A stretch of DNA of 64,000 bases from Paenibacillus nanensis (GTDB lineage: Bacteria; Bacillota; Bacilli; Paenibacillales; Paenibacillaceae), in NCBI RefSeq assembly GCF_003583765.1, contig NZ_QXQA01000002.1:372001-436000 (forward strand), given 5' to 3'. How positions within the stretch are numbered: position 1 is the first letter of the stretch; each line of letters starts with the position of its first letter. The position numbers were made by a program, and so were the translations under genes. This document shows positions 17,429 through 25,740 of this stretch, piece by piece. Below the pieces are notes generated by a model. The model saw only the letters and a program-made list of their open reading frames with translations. It had not been told where the DNA came from and did no database searches.

Positions 17429-18397
17429 ATGCTTCCTCACACCGCTGCAAGAGACCTTCTGCTTCGGCTTGCGGACGAAAGCTTGTCCGTTTCAACCCAC
17501 GCCGTCCCGAATTGGCGCATCCCCGGCTTTTATTACGACGCGACCGGGCATCAGGCCGCCAAACGGCTGATGGAGGCGGATGCCCAAGCGACTTACGCGA
17601 CTGCGCTTGCATACCGGTTGACCGGCGAAGCGGCCTACGCCGACAAGGCGAGCGAGCTGATCAACGGATGGGCCGCCGTCAACCGGGAAATCGCGGACAA
17701 TGACGGACCGCTTGTATCCGCTTATTTGGGATCCGGCTTCATTCAGGCAGCGCTGCTGATCAAGCCATATACGGGCTGGCGGCCGGAGGACCGGGCCCTG
17801 TTCATCCGGTGGATGACCGGGATTTGCTTGCCGGCATGGGACCGCATTCCGCTGCGGAACAACTGGTGGAGCTGGAGTCTGTACGCCCAGCTGTCCTTGT
17901 TCCGGTTCATGGACGACAGGGTCCGATTCGCGGAAGAAGCCGCCAATCTTAAGGCGCATATCGACGCTTCCATTGCGGATTCCGGCTTTCTCCCCGATGA
18001 AGCGGACCGCGGCACGAAGGCGATATGGTACCATTATTTCGCCCTCGCCCCCCTCACGGCGGCAGCCAAGCAAGTCCTGGACTACGCGGGGGAAGATTTG
18101 TTCCGCTGGATCTCGCCAAGCGGAAAAACCATCAAGCAAGCGCTTGATACGCTGCTGTATTACGCCGACGGCCGAGCGGAGGAATGGCCGTACGATAAGG
18201 GCCAAGAGGTTCCCTCGCCGCTATCCGCCGATACGTGGCCGCTTGATTTATTCGAGGCGATGGCCAAGGTTTACGGCGATCCCGCTTATGAACGGTTTGC
18301 CGCTCCCCGCCGTCCGGTAACGGGCCATATCAATCGGAGCAGCGGCTATTTTCAATCCTATGCTTGGGTGTTCCCCGAGCTGCTGTTTGAAGTCTAA
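17429..18397 (+). CDS. Alginate-lyase-superfamily polysaccharide lyase
   Basis: A 322-residue, all-helical (alpha/alpha) toroid protein of the alginate lyase domain superfamily (Pfam PF05426 type, families such as PL5 and PL38). The diagnostic segment is RIPLRNNWWSWSLYAQLSLFR around residues 140-160, with a downstream tyrosine/histidine-rich stretch (IWYHYFALAPL) that would hold catalytic residues. Lyases of this kind cleave uronic acid linkages by beta-elimination, giving the substrate of the GH88 enzyme in the same operon. No signal peptide. Last gene of the operon, 49 bases after GH2. The exact polymer (glucuronan, alginate-like or other) is unknown. Confidence 0.7.
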   Translation: MLPHTAARDLLLRLADESLSVSTHAVPNWRIPGFYYDATGHQAAKRLMEADAQATYATALAYRLTGEAAYADKASELINGWAAVNREIADNDGPLVSAYLGSGFIQAALLIKPYTGWRPEDRALFIRWMTGICLPAWDRIPLRNNWWSWSLYAQLSLFRFMDDRVRFAEEAANLKAHIDASIADSGFLPDEADRGTKAIWYHYFALAPLTAAAKQVLDYAGEDLFRWISPSGKTIKQALDTLLYYADGRAEEWPYDKGQEVPSPLSADTWPLDLFEAMAKVYGDPAYERFAAPRRPVTGHINRSSGYFQSYAWVFPELLFEV

Positions 18398-18428
18398 GGA
18401 CGGAGCAAAGCTTCTCTCTCCGTCTTAC
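18398..18428 (+). terminator. Weak hairpin after the GH88-GH2-lyase operon
   Basis: GACGGAG and CTCCGTC form a 7-bp stem with a 12-base loop just after the lyase stop codon. There is no T tract, so it may only protect the 3' end; the stronger hairpin at 18440 may do the termination. Confidence 0.45.
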
Positions 18429-18439
18429 GAGGTTAGCAA

Positions 18440-18473
18440 AAAGAGCCTTGACGTCTGCCCGTCAAGGCTCTTT
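18440..18473. terminator. Terminator between convergent genes
   Basis: AAAGAGCCTTGACG pairs perfectly with CGTCAAGGCTCTTT around a 6-base loop. On the minus strand it is followed by TTTTTGC, so it ends the ParB-like gene and probably also stops the lyase operon from the left. Confidence 0.85.
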
Positions 18474-18477
18474 CACG

Positions 18478-18978
18478 TTAACCGGTTTTATTGCGATTTA
18501 CTATATCGTCGACCATCGCTTTCATGGACAGCATGGTCGTTTTTTTATACTGAAGTCCGAGACGGAGCACTTTGACCTGCTGCCTGCGGGAAAGCTGTTT
18601 AAACCGGGGCTCCTGCTTCAAAAACCGTCGAATAATGGTCCAGCTGCTTGCCGGAGTCCGCTCCCGCTTTAGAATGGGCACCTCATAGGGCAGCTTCCGT
18701 TTGCGCATCCGATGAATCAGCGAATGAAGTCCTTCCAGCGCTTTGCTTTCGTCGACCAGACAGGGCGCGACCGCTTTTCTTGTATGCTTTTTAAAATAGT
18801 CGAAGTGATGATTGCCGCTAATAATGACATATCCGCCCGCTTTCCTGCTTTTTCGGACAATCATCAGATGCATGCAATCCTGAGCGGCTTTGCGCAGCTC
18901 TTTGATCCGCTTGGTCAGCTGGACCGAAATCCCGGGCTTTAGCTTGCTAAGGGGAATATATTGCACCGTATATCTCAT
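18478..18978 (-). CDS. ParB/Srx-type N-terminal domain protein
   Basis: A 166-residue basic protein starting MRYTVQYIPLSKLKPG, the typical opening of a ParB-like nuclease/sulfiredoxin fold, with a VIISGNHHFDYFKKHT segment corresponding to the nucleotide-binding GxxRxxA-like loop. The C-terminal part is helical and lysine/arginine-rich, suggesting DNA binding. It is stand-alone: no parA or parS neighbourhood is visible. The ATG at 18978 is preferred over GTG 18987 because the GGAAGGGG box would touch the GTG. Function unknown; a genome-partition role is not supported. Confidence 0.7.
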   Translation of the reverse strand: MRYTVQYIPLSKLKPGISVQLTKRIKELRKAAQDCMHLMIVRKSRKAGGYVIISGNHHFDYFKKHTRKAVAPCLVDESKALEGLHSLIHRMRKRKLPYEVPILKRERTPASSWTIIRRFLKQEPRFKQLSRRQQVKVLRLGLQYKKTTMLSMKAMVDDIVNRNKTG

Positions 18979-19078
18979 GCCAGTCACCCCTTCCTGTTTT
19001 CCTTATGTATATGCCCGGGAGCCCCAATACGGAACTATTATTCCGGTCAAGACCAAAGCAGCGGATCATCATACTCGA

Positions 19079-19107
19079 ATGTAGGCCTACATACATTACT
19101 ATGTAAT
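19079..19107. promoter_or_regulatory. Two adjacent palindromes in a divergent promoter region
   Basis: ATGTAGGCCTACAT is a perfect 14-base palindrome at 19079-19092, followed after 2 bases by ATTAC-TAT-GTAAT at 19095-19107. They lie midway between the divergent starts at 18978 and 19136 and could be an operator for one or both genes. No binding protein is suggested by the sequence. Confidence 0.4.
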
Positions 19108-19135
19108 CATTCATCCAGGGAAGGGGCTGATTTCC

Positions 19136-19975
19136 ATGACGGCGGGGGCTTCCATCTTTACTCCGTATCAGGAGCATGCTTTCTGGCTCGAAATTCTTGA
19201 CGATCATGCTCACTTTATACGTGATTATTTGTCGCCGACAGAAACAAAGTGGGTACAGACGGCTCAATGGTACATCGATTCGTTTCATGCGCTTCGCGGA
19301 AAGGTGAATCAGTTGAAAATCGATTTGCCCGCTTCATCTCCCGAGATGATTCAGATCGCGCAGGAGATTTACCCCATCGCTTCCGGCTATTATCAATTCG
19401 AAGGCCATATGCAGCGGCTGCGCATCGAAAACGCGGTCAATTTGAACCTGACCCCGACCTACTTGAACGGCACCTTGAACGAAAATCAAGAATATCTTCG
19501 GCTGCTCGGTTATTATATGCAAGGCAGCGAGCCCGTTCCGCAATCCTTGTATGACCTTCTCGATCTTTGGCTGGAGGATCAGCTGGGCCATGCCGTGCTG
19601 CTCGGCAACGTCCTCGACCCGGTTGAACTCGGTTTCACGACGGGCGCCTCGGATTTTGCGAGAGGTTTTCAAGCCCTTATGTTGAAGAACGATACGTTTA
19701 AAGGATATCTTCGGTTCACGCCGCCCGGTTTTCAAGCGCAATTGCAATTGGCCCGGGATACCGCTGCGCTCACCGCGGATTTTTACCGGTTTGTTGAACG
19801 GATTATCGCGATGTATACGAATACGAGCGTGCTATCCAGAGCGACGCTGCGTTTTCTGGAGCATCACTTGCCGGAAACGTGTTACTTCATCCACAAGCTG
19901 GAAGCATTCGATCCGTCGATCGAAAAGCTGCCGAACTGCCCGTTAACAAAGCCTTCTTTTCCGCTGGAGGCGTAA
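19136..19975 (+). CDS. DUF2935 metal-binding helical protein
   Basis: A 279-residue protein of the DUF2935 family: two repeats of a four-helix, ferritin-like bundle. Candidate metal ligands sit in EHAFWLEILDDHAHF at the start, QFEGHM, EDQLGHAVLL and EHHLPETCYFIHKL. The family is found mostly in spore-forming Firmicutes, and its job is not established. GGGAAGGGG precedes the ATG. It stands alone between the ParB-like gene and the convergent gerA operon. Confidence 0.85.
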   Translation: MTAGASIFTPYQEHAFWLEILDDHAHFIRDYLSPTETKWVQTAQWYIDSFHALRGKVNQLKIDLPASSPEMIQIAQEIYPIASGYYQFEGHMQRLRIENAVNLNLTPTYLNGTLNENQEYLRLLGYYMQGSEPVPQSLYDLLDLWLEDQLGHAVLLGNVLDPVELGFTTGASDFARGFQALMLKNDTFKGYLRFTPPGFQAQLQLARDTAALTADFYRFVERIIAMYTNTSVLSRATLRFLEHHLPETCYFIHKLEAFDPSIEKLPNCPLTKPSFPLEA

Positions 19976-19997
19976 CCTCCGGCGGAAACGGAAGCCG

Positions 19998-21098
19998 CTA
20001 TTCGATGACGCCGAACGAATCGATGGCTATCGTCGCCTGAATATCAACATCGGCTTGCCCGAAGGCTGCGCCCCAATCCTCCCGCACTTCCTTCCACTGT
20101 TTATACTGAAACGCCCTAGCGTATAGGCCGTAGCCGACCGGGTCCACCTTATGCGCCTGCAGCTTGCCGATCAAGCGTTTGAAGGCATGCTCGACCTCGT
20201 CCGTAAGCAGAGACTCGATCAGCTTCTTATCCGCCGCGAGGTGATACGGACCATCCAGCTCCGCGATCTCCGCTCGAATGGGAACGCGAATATGAAATTG
20301 AAATTTGCCGTTGCTGTATGCCGTCCTGACTTTAGCTTTAGCCTTCTTCATGTCGAAGCTGACGACCGAATCCCCTTCTTCGCCATGAATCGTCGTCGTA
20401 TAGGACACGGGAAGCTCGATCTCGTTCTGCAGAAGCAGCAATAGCGCGCTCTCTTCCTTGTTCAAATGCAAAGCCATTTTGCCGGAATGGTTCAACAGCA
20501 TGGTTCCCGTTACGGCGATCTCCTTCCCTACCGGTTTAATCTCCGATATCGCCGCCGTCACCCCTTCTTCCGTCTGCATGTAGTGAAAATTTTGCAAGGT
20601 TGTTCGAACCGTCATTTCCGACCGGTGTCCCGTCTCGATAAGCTTGCGGATGTATTCCGTCAAAATCGGCTGCGAGTTCCACTTGCCCTCCATCAGCTTT
20701 TTAACAGAGCAGTCGCAAGCGGCCAGTAAAGCGCTGTTCGAAAATTTCGCGTCCCGGAACACCACGTCCAAGTAGGGCATCATCTCGTTTTTTTGAAGCA
20801 AGCTTCTGCTTATCAGCAAGACCTGCAGCTTGCCGCTAAGAAATTCCCCCGCGCTTTTGGCCCCTAATACCGTTCTCGCCTCCCGCAGCGATTGCACCTT
20901 GCCGGACAATAGAATCTCCTGCGACTTCGACTCTTCATTAAAATCCAGCACCATTCCTGTTATAGAAAGCTCGCGGTTATCGTTCGTATCCATACCAATG
21001 ATGGTCACTAACGAGCTTTCGTCCAACTCCGTACGGTCTGCGCACCCCGTGGCGGCTATCAAAATTAGTGTGAGCACAAGTGATTTGGTCAGCTTCAT
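19998..21098 (-). CDS. gerAC: Spore germination lipoprotein, Ger(x)C family
   Basis: A 366-residue GerAC/GerKC-type protein, the lipoprotein subunit of a nutrient germinant receptor on the inner spore membrane. The signal peptide ends in a lipobox with lipidated C19 (LIAATGC). The conserved N-terminal DRTELDESSLVTIIGMD segment and the C-terminal three-domain body are typical of the family. Its ATG directly abuts the stop of the permease gene, so the two are translationally coupled. Third gene of the AA-AB-AC operon. The paralogue identity (A, B or K) cannot be assigned. Confidence 0.9.
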   Translation of the reverse strand: MKLTKSLVLTLILIAATGCADRTELDESSLVTIIGMDTNDNRELSITGMVLDFNEESKSQEILLSGKVQSLREARTVLGAKSAGEFLSGKLQVLLISRSLLQKNEMMPYLDVVFRDAKFSNSALLAACDCSVKKLMEGKWNSQPILTEYIRKLIETGHRSEMTVRTTLQNFHYMQTEEGVTAAISEIKPVGKEIAVTGTMLLNHSGKMALHLNKEESALLLLLQNEIELPVSYTTTIHGEEGDSVVSFDMKKAKAKVRTAYSNGKFQFHIRVPIRAEIAELDGPYHLAADKKLIESLLTDEVEHAFKRLIGKLQAHKVDPVGYGLYARAFQYKQWKEVREDWGAAFGQADVDIQATIAIDSFGVIE

Positions 21099-22193
21099 TT
21101 AACGCAGCGCTCCTTTGGCCATTCGTCTTGCTTCCCAACAGCACCATAACAACAGCGGGAAAACATAACCCATACCGATCGAAACGGTATCAAACCCGCC
21201 GGAAACCATTTCCATTTCCTCAAGCGTCGGCTTCCAAATCCAGGCTACTCCGATCAATAGAACGATTAACAGAACAACGGGCCTTTTATGGTCTTTTGAA
21301 CCGATCAAGCTTTGAATGCCGGACGCCGCGAAAAACAAGTATGCACTTAGCGTCTGCGTAACAAGTATGATGTAATACGCCAAAAACACGATCTCAAAAC
21401 GTTCGATAAACGGCATCGTAACGGCCTTCAGCAGCTGCAAGGTAGGCCATAAATATGTGCGAAGCTCTTCGCTGCTGAAATACATCGTAGACGTAAGGAA
21501 TACAAAAATATAGATCAATAACGATAAGCTGTTGGCGGCGAGCACCCCTTTGAACGCTTTCGTCTTATCCTGCAGATGAGGATAAAGCAAAAAAGCCGTC
21601 TCGAAGCCGAGGAACGGCACCAACGATGCTCGAATACCGTTTAGAATCGGCCATAAGCCATCTCCCGCGATAGGAAGAAGGTTAAGCGCATGAGCTTCCT
21701 TGAGCGAAAACAAAACTAAAGGCGGCATCCAAAATGTGAAAATATAGACGAACTCGGCGTACCTTCCCTGTACTTGAAGCCGGCACCTTGCAAGCCTGTA
21801 TACCGGAATAAGGAGCGCCAATACCAATAGCAGCTGGTTCATGTCGCGCAATATCCATATTTGGATAATGTTCACTTCGGTATATAAAACAACGGCGACG
21901 GTACAAGCTGTATAGGCGACCCACAACGCCAGAACCGTCCGCCCCGCCCATTTGCCGAGCACAGCCTGCAGCATTCCGTCGAACGTTTGGCCGGGATGAC
22001 GCTTCATTACTTGAATCATGAAATATCCCGAAGCGGTTGCGATCATCCATCCGAGGAGGAGCGAGATCCATCCGCTGTTCCCCGCAGCCTTCGTCAGAAC
22101 GTTCGGCAGAATCAATACACCGATCCCAATCTGGGTCTTATACATATAAAAGATGTATTGTTTATGGCTGAGCTGTTGCGATGGGGTACTCAT
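21099..22193 (-). CDS. gerAB: Spore germination permease, GerAB family
   Basis: A 364-residue, about ten-helix APC-type permease that carries the germinant-binding site in GerA-type receptors. It begins MSTPSQQLSHKQYIFYM and has the family's KTQIGIGVLILP first helix. The ATG at 22193 is chosen because an AAGGTGAT box precedes it and it lies 4 bases after the GerAA stop; the open frame extends further into the GerAA gene without a ribosome site. Second gene of the operon. The germinant is unknown. Confidence 0.92.
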   Translation of the reverse strand: MSTPSQQLSHKQYIFYMYKTQIGIGVLILPNVLTKAAGNSGWISLLLGWMIATASGYFMIQVMKRHPGQTFDGMLQAVLGKWAGRTVLALWVAYTACTVAVVLYTEVNIIQIWILRDMNQLLLVLALLIPVYRLARCRLQVQGRYAEFVYIFTFWMPPLVLFSLKEAHALNLLPIAGDGLWPILNGIRASLVPFLGFETAFLLYPHLQDKTKAFKGVLAANSLSLLIYIFVFLTSTMYFSSEELRTYLWPTLQLLKAVTMPFIERFEIVFLAYYIILVTQTLSAYLFFAASGIQSLIGSKDHKRPVVLLIVLLIGVAWIWKPTLEEMEMVSGGFDTVSIGMGYVFPLLLWCCWEARRMAKGALR

Positions 22194-22197
22194 GACA

Positions 22198-23670
22198 TCA
22201 CCTTTTGCTTCGACTTGATGAATCGGCTTGCGGGTCATTCCCTGCAACGGCGCTGTCCGCCCGGTTGCGGAAGCCTCCTTGGGGCAGCCGGGCCAGAACT
22301 GACCGCCATTTCTTCGTATCGATCGGAAATAAGGGACTCCCATACGGCGCCTTGAGGGATTGCATGGAGATAATATGGGTGACCAGGACCATAATGCCGA
22401 TGACGATGCCGACCAGCCCCATGAGGAAGGCGGCAATCATAAACGGAAATCTCAGCAAGCGGACAGCTGCCGCCATATCTTGATTCGGCTGGACGAATGA
22501 GGCGATGGCCGTCAGCGCCACAACAATAACCATGACGTTGCTGACAAGACCGGCTTCGACAGCCGCTTGTCCGATGACAATCCCCCCTACTATGCCGACC
22601 GATTGTCCTACCTTGGGCGGCAGCCGAAGACTCGCCTCCCTCAGCATTTCCAAGATAAGCTCCATAAAAAGCGCCTCGAGTATCGGCGGAACAGGCACTC
22701 GCTCCAGCGACTTGCCGACCGACAAGACCAAGTCGATAGGAATAATCTCGTAATGATAGGAGACGGCCGCGATATAAAACGACGGCAAAAAAATAGCGAT
22801 GACTAAGCCTATAAACCGAAGAAGACGAAAAAAGGTAACGACAGGCCATCGCAAATTTCGGTCGTCCGCCGATAAAAAGAACGACAAAAACGTCATTGGC
22901 GCGAGCATGACTTGCGAGGTATGACCCATAAGTATGGCGATTTTGCCTTCCATAATGCCGGAAGCCACGACGTCCGGCCTCTCCGTCAGCAGAAGCTGAG
23001 GAAGCATCGAATAATTGTTATCTTCCAAGCTTTCGGCCAGCTCTCCCATGCTCATCAACGCCTGCGAGTCGATGCGTCGCAATCTCGCGTTCAGCTCCGT
23101 CACATTAGCCGGATCGGCTTTATCCGGATGATAAAGCATAACGGCATGTATTTTGCCTTCATGACCCGTGCGGACTTCCTGCTGGATCAAACGCTCTTCC
23201 GGTATATGATGGCGGATCAAGGCCAAGTTTGTATGGTTCGAATCGATGAACCCGGATCTCGTGCCCTTTAATGTGGATTCGTTATCCGGTTCTTTAACTT
23301 GCGCCGACGGCCAAGAGGACATATTTAATAAATAGGCATGCGCCTCCCCGTCGAGATAGAGAAATACATGGCCTTTCCACATGCCCTTATTAATATCTTC
23401 CCAGCGTTCGTAGGAGCCGAGCCGGACGGGCTCTAGGATCGACTCAACTTGTTCGATGGTTTCCGCCTTTAGAATGAGCGGCTGAATGATGTCCCGGCTC
23501 AGCTTGTCTTCGTCCACAACAACGCTTAGATACGAGATCAGAACGGCTTGTCCGTTGAATCCCAGCCGAATGGACTTCATGACGAAATCCGACACTTCCT
23601 TGAAGTGCCGCTGCAAGACTGGTTTGATCTCGGGCATTCCCGGCCGGAGCCGCTCTTCTTGATCCAACAT
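22198..23670 (-). CDS. gerAA: Spore germination protein, GerAA family
   Basis: A 490-residue large subunit of a GerA-type germinant receptor. A soluble N-terminal region of about 250 residues is followed by five or six membrane segments and a short cytoplasmic tail. The signature RLPPKVGQSVGIVGGIVIG and PPILEALFMELILEMLREA are present. The ATG at 23670 follows GGAGG by 9 bases; an upstream ATG at 23718 lacks a ribosome site. It is the first gene of gerAA-AB-AC. Expression in the forespore (sigma-G) is expected for the family, but no clear promoter was found. Confidence 0.93.
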   Translation of the reverse strand: MLDQEERLRPGMPEIKPVLQRHFKEVSDFVMKSIRLGFNGQAVLISYLSVVVDEDKLSRDIIQPLILKAETIEQVESILEPVRLGSYERWEDINKGMWKGHVFLYLDGEAHAYLLNMSSWPSAQVKEPDNESTLKGTRSGFIDSNHTNLALIRHHIPEERLIQQEVRTGHEGKIHAVMLYHPDKADPANVTELNARLRRIDSQALMSMGELAESLEDNNYSMLPQLLLTERPDVVASGIMEGKIAILMGHTSQVMLAPMTFLSFFLSADDRNLRWPVVTFFRLLRFIGLVIAIFLPSFYIAAVSYHYEIIPIDLVLSVGKSLERVPVPPILEALFMELILEMLREASLRLPPKVGQSVGIVGGIVIGQAAVEAGLVSNVMVIVVALTAIASFVQPNQDMAAAVRLLRFPFMIAAFLMGLVGIVIGIMVLVTHIISMQSLKAPYGSPLFPIDTKKWRSVLARLPQGGFRNRADSAVAGNDPQADSSSRSKR

Positions 23671-23773
23671 TGCACCGAACCTCCGATTCCCATCCGCGCT
23701 AGGTATAATCTTCTTCAAAAACAGGAATTTTATGCCACGAAGGGCAGGAAGTAAGACTTAGCGCCTACTAACA

Positions 23774-23804
23774 ACAAAAGCCCCTCTAAAATCGAGGGAC
23801 TTTG
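23774..23804 (-). terminator. Terminator of the small membrane protein gene
   Basis: CAAAG-CCCTC pairs with GAGGG-CTTTG around a 7-base loop, 20 bases downstream of the stop of the leftward gene ending at 23824, with a T-rich 3' side on that strand. It also insulates the gerA operon. Confidence 0.75.
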
Positions 23805-23823
23805 TTCGATCAAGGATGTTCGG

Positions 23824-24483
23824 TCAGCCTGCAAATTTCGGCTCGAGGTTAAGCTTTCTCTCCCGTTCCGACCAAAGCGCATACCCCAGCCAGACCAAAG
23901 CAAGCCCCATTGGCACCGCTAATATCCGGTCTAGAGGATGCGGGAGCAGCGAGGAGGCGAGTGTCGAGATGGATCCAAAAGCTAGCAGGACACCCGCCCA
24001 GCGCGGCAAGATGCCGGAACGGAAAGTGGCGATGCCAAGGAACAAGCCGCTGAAAACATACATGCCGCCGGCTAGCGGAGCTGCAGCAGGAAGCGCACCG
24101 AGATCAGCTTCGCTGGCGCCCCCGCTGAAGATCCCCAGGTAACCTTCCACAAACTCCGGCGCGTCTGCCGCCAGCTTCGGCAGGACAAAGGCTTCGACGA
24201 ACGTGAAGGCGATCGTAGCTAACCAGAAGAAGCTGAACAGAACAAATCCCGCCAAGCCGGTCCAGCCCGCCTCTCTCGCTTGCCTGGCGTATATCCCCGT
24301 AACGCCGGTCAAGCCGAAGAGGGCCATGGCAATGGTCAAATAATGAATGATTGCCCAAGCCTTAGTCGAGACGGATGCGAGCGTATCCGGCGGATGGAGC
24401 GGCTGAATGACGATGAAGAGGATTCCTGCCAGCATTGCCGCCATTCCGGCGGAACGGATTAAACCGGAGACTGATATTTTCAT
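23824..24483 (-). CDS. Six-helix integral membrane protein (DUF4386-like)
   Basis: A 219-residue protein with six hydrophobic stretches (about residues 10-28, 45-65, 76-100, 135-155, 160-180, 185-205) and a basic C-terminal tail. The layout resembles DUF4386-type membrane proteins; no transport or enzymatic motif is recognised. Its promoter carries three phased 8-bp repeats. Its nearest upstream neighbour is the HxlR regulator, separated by a terminator, so regulation by that protein is possible but unproven. Confidence 0.7.
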   Translation of the reverse strand: MKISVSGLIRSAGMAAMLAGILFIVIQPLHPPDTLASVSTKAWAIIHYLTIAMALFGLTGVTGIYARQAREAGWTGLAGFVLFSFFWLATIAFTFVEAFVLPKLAADAPEFVEGYLGIFSGGASEADLGALPAAAPLAGGMYVFSGLFLGIATFRSGILPRWAGVLLAFGSISTLASSLLPHPLDRILAVPMGLALVWLGYALWSERERKLNLEPKFAG

Positions 24484-24516
24484 ATGATCTCTCCTTCACA
24501 AGTAAATACTTCTATA

Positions 24517-24566
24517 CATAATGTAATATTTAACAATCATAATGTCAAATATATTTTACATAATGT
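24517..24566 (-). promoter_or_regulatory. Promoter with three 21-bp-spaced ACATTATG operator repeats
   Basis: On the minus strand TTGACA (24548-24543), a 17-base spacer and TACATT (24525-24520) form a good sigma-A promoter for the membrane protein gene. The 8-mer ACATTATG (CATAATGT on the plus strand) occurs at 24517-24524, 24538-24545 and 24559-24566, exactly 21 bp apart, so one copy overlaps the -10, one the -35 and one lies just upstream. This geometry is typical of a repressor-controlled promoter. Confidence 0.7.
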
Positions 24567-24582
24567 TCGCTGCTCCATACAC

Positions 24583-24616
24583 AAAAAAAAGATCCATCAC
24601 AAGGACGGACCTTTTT
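24583..24616 (-). terminator. Terminator of the HxlR-family gene
   Basis: AAAAAGGTCC and GGATCTTTTT (minus-strand reading) form a stem with one or two G-U or mismatched positions, followed by a run of eight T. It lies 40 bases after the regulator's stop codon. Confidence 0.7.
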
Positions 24617-24656
24617 CTAACCTTCGAATATGGAATCGCTCCCCTTGGACAGAACG

Positions 24657-25022
24657 TTACAACACGACTTTATCTTCTTGTTCCCTTTCATCCTCCGGCT
24701 CTGCACGCAGTTGTCCTCCATATTGCTGAGTCCATGCCCACATGGCTGCGAATATCGGCTGCAAGCCCTGCCCTGACTCTGTCAGTTCATATTCGACATG
24801 CAGCGGTACGCCGGGAAACAGCGTGCGCGTGACCAAACCCTTCTCTTCCAAAAGCCGCAACCGATCCGTTAACGTTTTCGGGCTGATCGGCTGCAGCTTG
24901 CGCCGAAGCTCGCCGAAACGCCGTGTACCGTTAAACAACTCGAACAACAGAAGCAGCATCCATTTGCCGTCCAAAATTTCCAGAATCGGCTCAACCTTGC
25001 CCGGACATGTCCGGTCCATCAT
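24657..25022 (-). CDS. HxlR-family (YodB-like) transcriptional regulator
   Basis: A 121-residue single-domain winged helix regulator. CPGKVEPILEILDGKWMLLLL and the GTRRFGELRRKL, ISPKTLTDRLRLLEEKGL recognition region define the HxlR/MarR-like family. A single N-terminal cysteine (C6 in RTCPG) occupies the position of the redox-sensing cysteine in YodB, CatR and HypR, so thiol-stress sensing is plausible. Divergent from the reductase at 25170, with a TACT-N7-AGTA operator between them, which suggests it represses that gene and itself. Confidence 0.9.
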   Translation of the reverse strand: MMDRTCPGKVEPILEILDGKWMLLLLFELFNGTRRFGELRRKLQPISPKTLTDRLRLLEEKGLVTRTLFPGVPLHVEYELTESGQGLQPIFAAMWAWTQQYGGQLRAEPEDEREQEDKVVL

Positions 25023-25024
25023 CT

Positions 25025-25088
25025 ACTATCCCTCCATAGTTCATTTTTTGAAACTATTGCACAAAAATGTAACTACTTTTCAAAAGTA
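25025..25088. promoter_or_regulatory. YodB/HxlR-type operators in the divergent promoter
   Basis: TACTTTTCAAAAGTA at 25074-25088 is a perfect palindrome of the TACT-N7-AGTA type known for YodB and CatR. A second dyad, ACTAT-CCCTCC-ATAGT at 25025-25040, covers the ribosome binding site of the regulator gene. Together they suggest autoregulation plus control of the reductase. Confidence 0.7.
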
Positions 25089-25169
25089 CCACAGGAGGAC
25101 TAAACTGTAAATCAAGCGGACCGCCATCCATCCAAAAAATTATAAAACAGGAAATGAGGAGAAAAAAAG

Positions 25170-25706
25170 ATGAAAACCATTTTATGGGCAACCTTAACCG
25201 CTAACGGCAATTATGCGCAATCCGGCCCCGATAACCCGCCGAAAAAGGAAGCGTTGGACGACTTTACAGCACAAGCAAATGCGGCGGGAAATTTGATTGT
25301 CGGAAGGCGTACCTTTGAGGGCATGCAAGACCCGAGCCGAATCTCAGCGGAGGAGCAGGCCAACGCTGGCGGTCCGTTCACCGGGCTGGACATCGTTGTA
25401 CTTTCCAAAAGCGCGCAGGCTATTCCCGGCGTAACGGTGGCAAGGTCGCCTCAGGAAGCCTTGGATTTTTTGCGAAAAAAAGGACACCCTACCGCGCTCG
25501 TCAGCGGCGGAGCGGAGATACACAACGCTTTTCTCAGCCAAGGACTTATTCACGAAGTGATATTTAATGTGGTGCCTGTAATGGAAGGCAAAGGGTTGAA
25601 TCTTCTCATCGACCAAGAAGCCTACAGGCACAAACCAGTCCAGCTGCTGGATTGCAAGTCCCTTGGCAGCGGAGTCGTTCAACTGCGTTATGCGATGAAC
25701 GGGTGA
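25170..25706 (+). CDS. Dihydrofolate reductase/RibD C-terminal-like reductase
   Basis: A 178-residue single-domain protein of the RibD C-terminal (DHFR-like) family, putative NAD(P)H-dependent reductases. It opens with KTILWATLTANGNYA, has the nucleotide-binding strand NLIVGRRTFEGM and the SGGAEIHNAFL loop. GAGGAG precedes the ATG. Divergence from an HxlR regulator with a YodB-type site suggests induction by electrophiles or quinones. It lacks the deaminase half, so a role in riboflavin synthesis is unlikely. Substrate unknown. Confidence 0.85.
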   Translation: MKTILWATLTANGNYAQSGPDNPPKKEALDDFTAQANAAGNLIVGRRTFEGMQDPSRISAEEQANAGGPFTGLDIVVLSKSAQAIPGVTVARSPQEALDFLRKKGHPTALVSGGAEIHNAFLSQGLIHEVIFNVVPVMEGKGLNLLIDQEAYRHKPVQLLDCKSLGSGVVQLRYAMNG

Positions 25707-25740
25707 AACCGCGGGAAACGCTTTATCAAGAGCAGGAAAA

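Noticed and set aside
18478-18978. Chromosome or plasmid partition system
   Set aside because: Only the ParB-like N-terminal fold is present; there is no ParA partner, no parS site recognised and no plasmid features.
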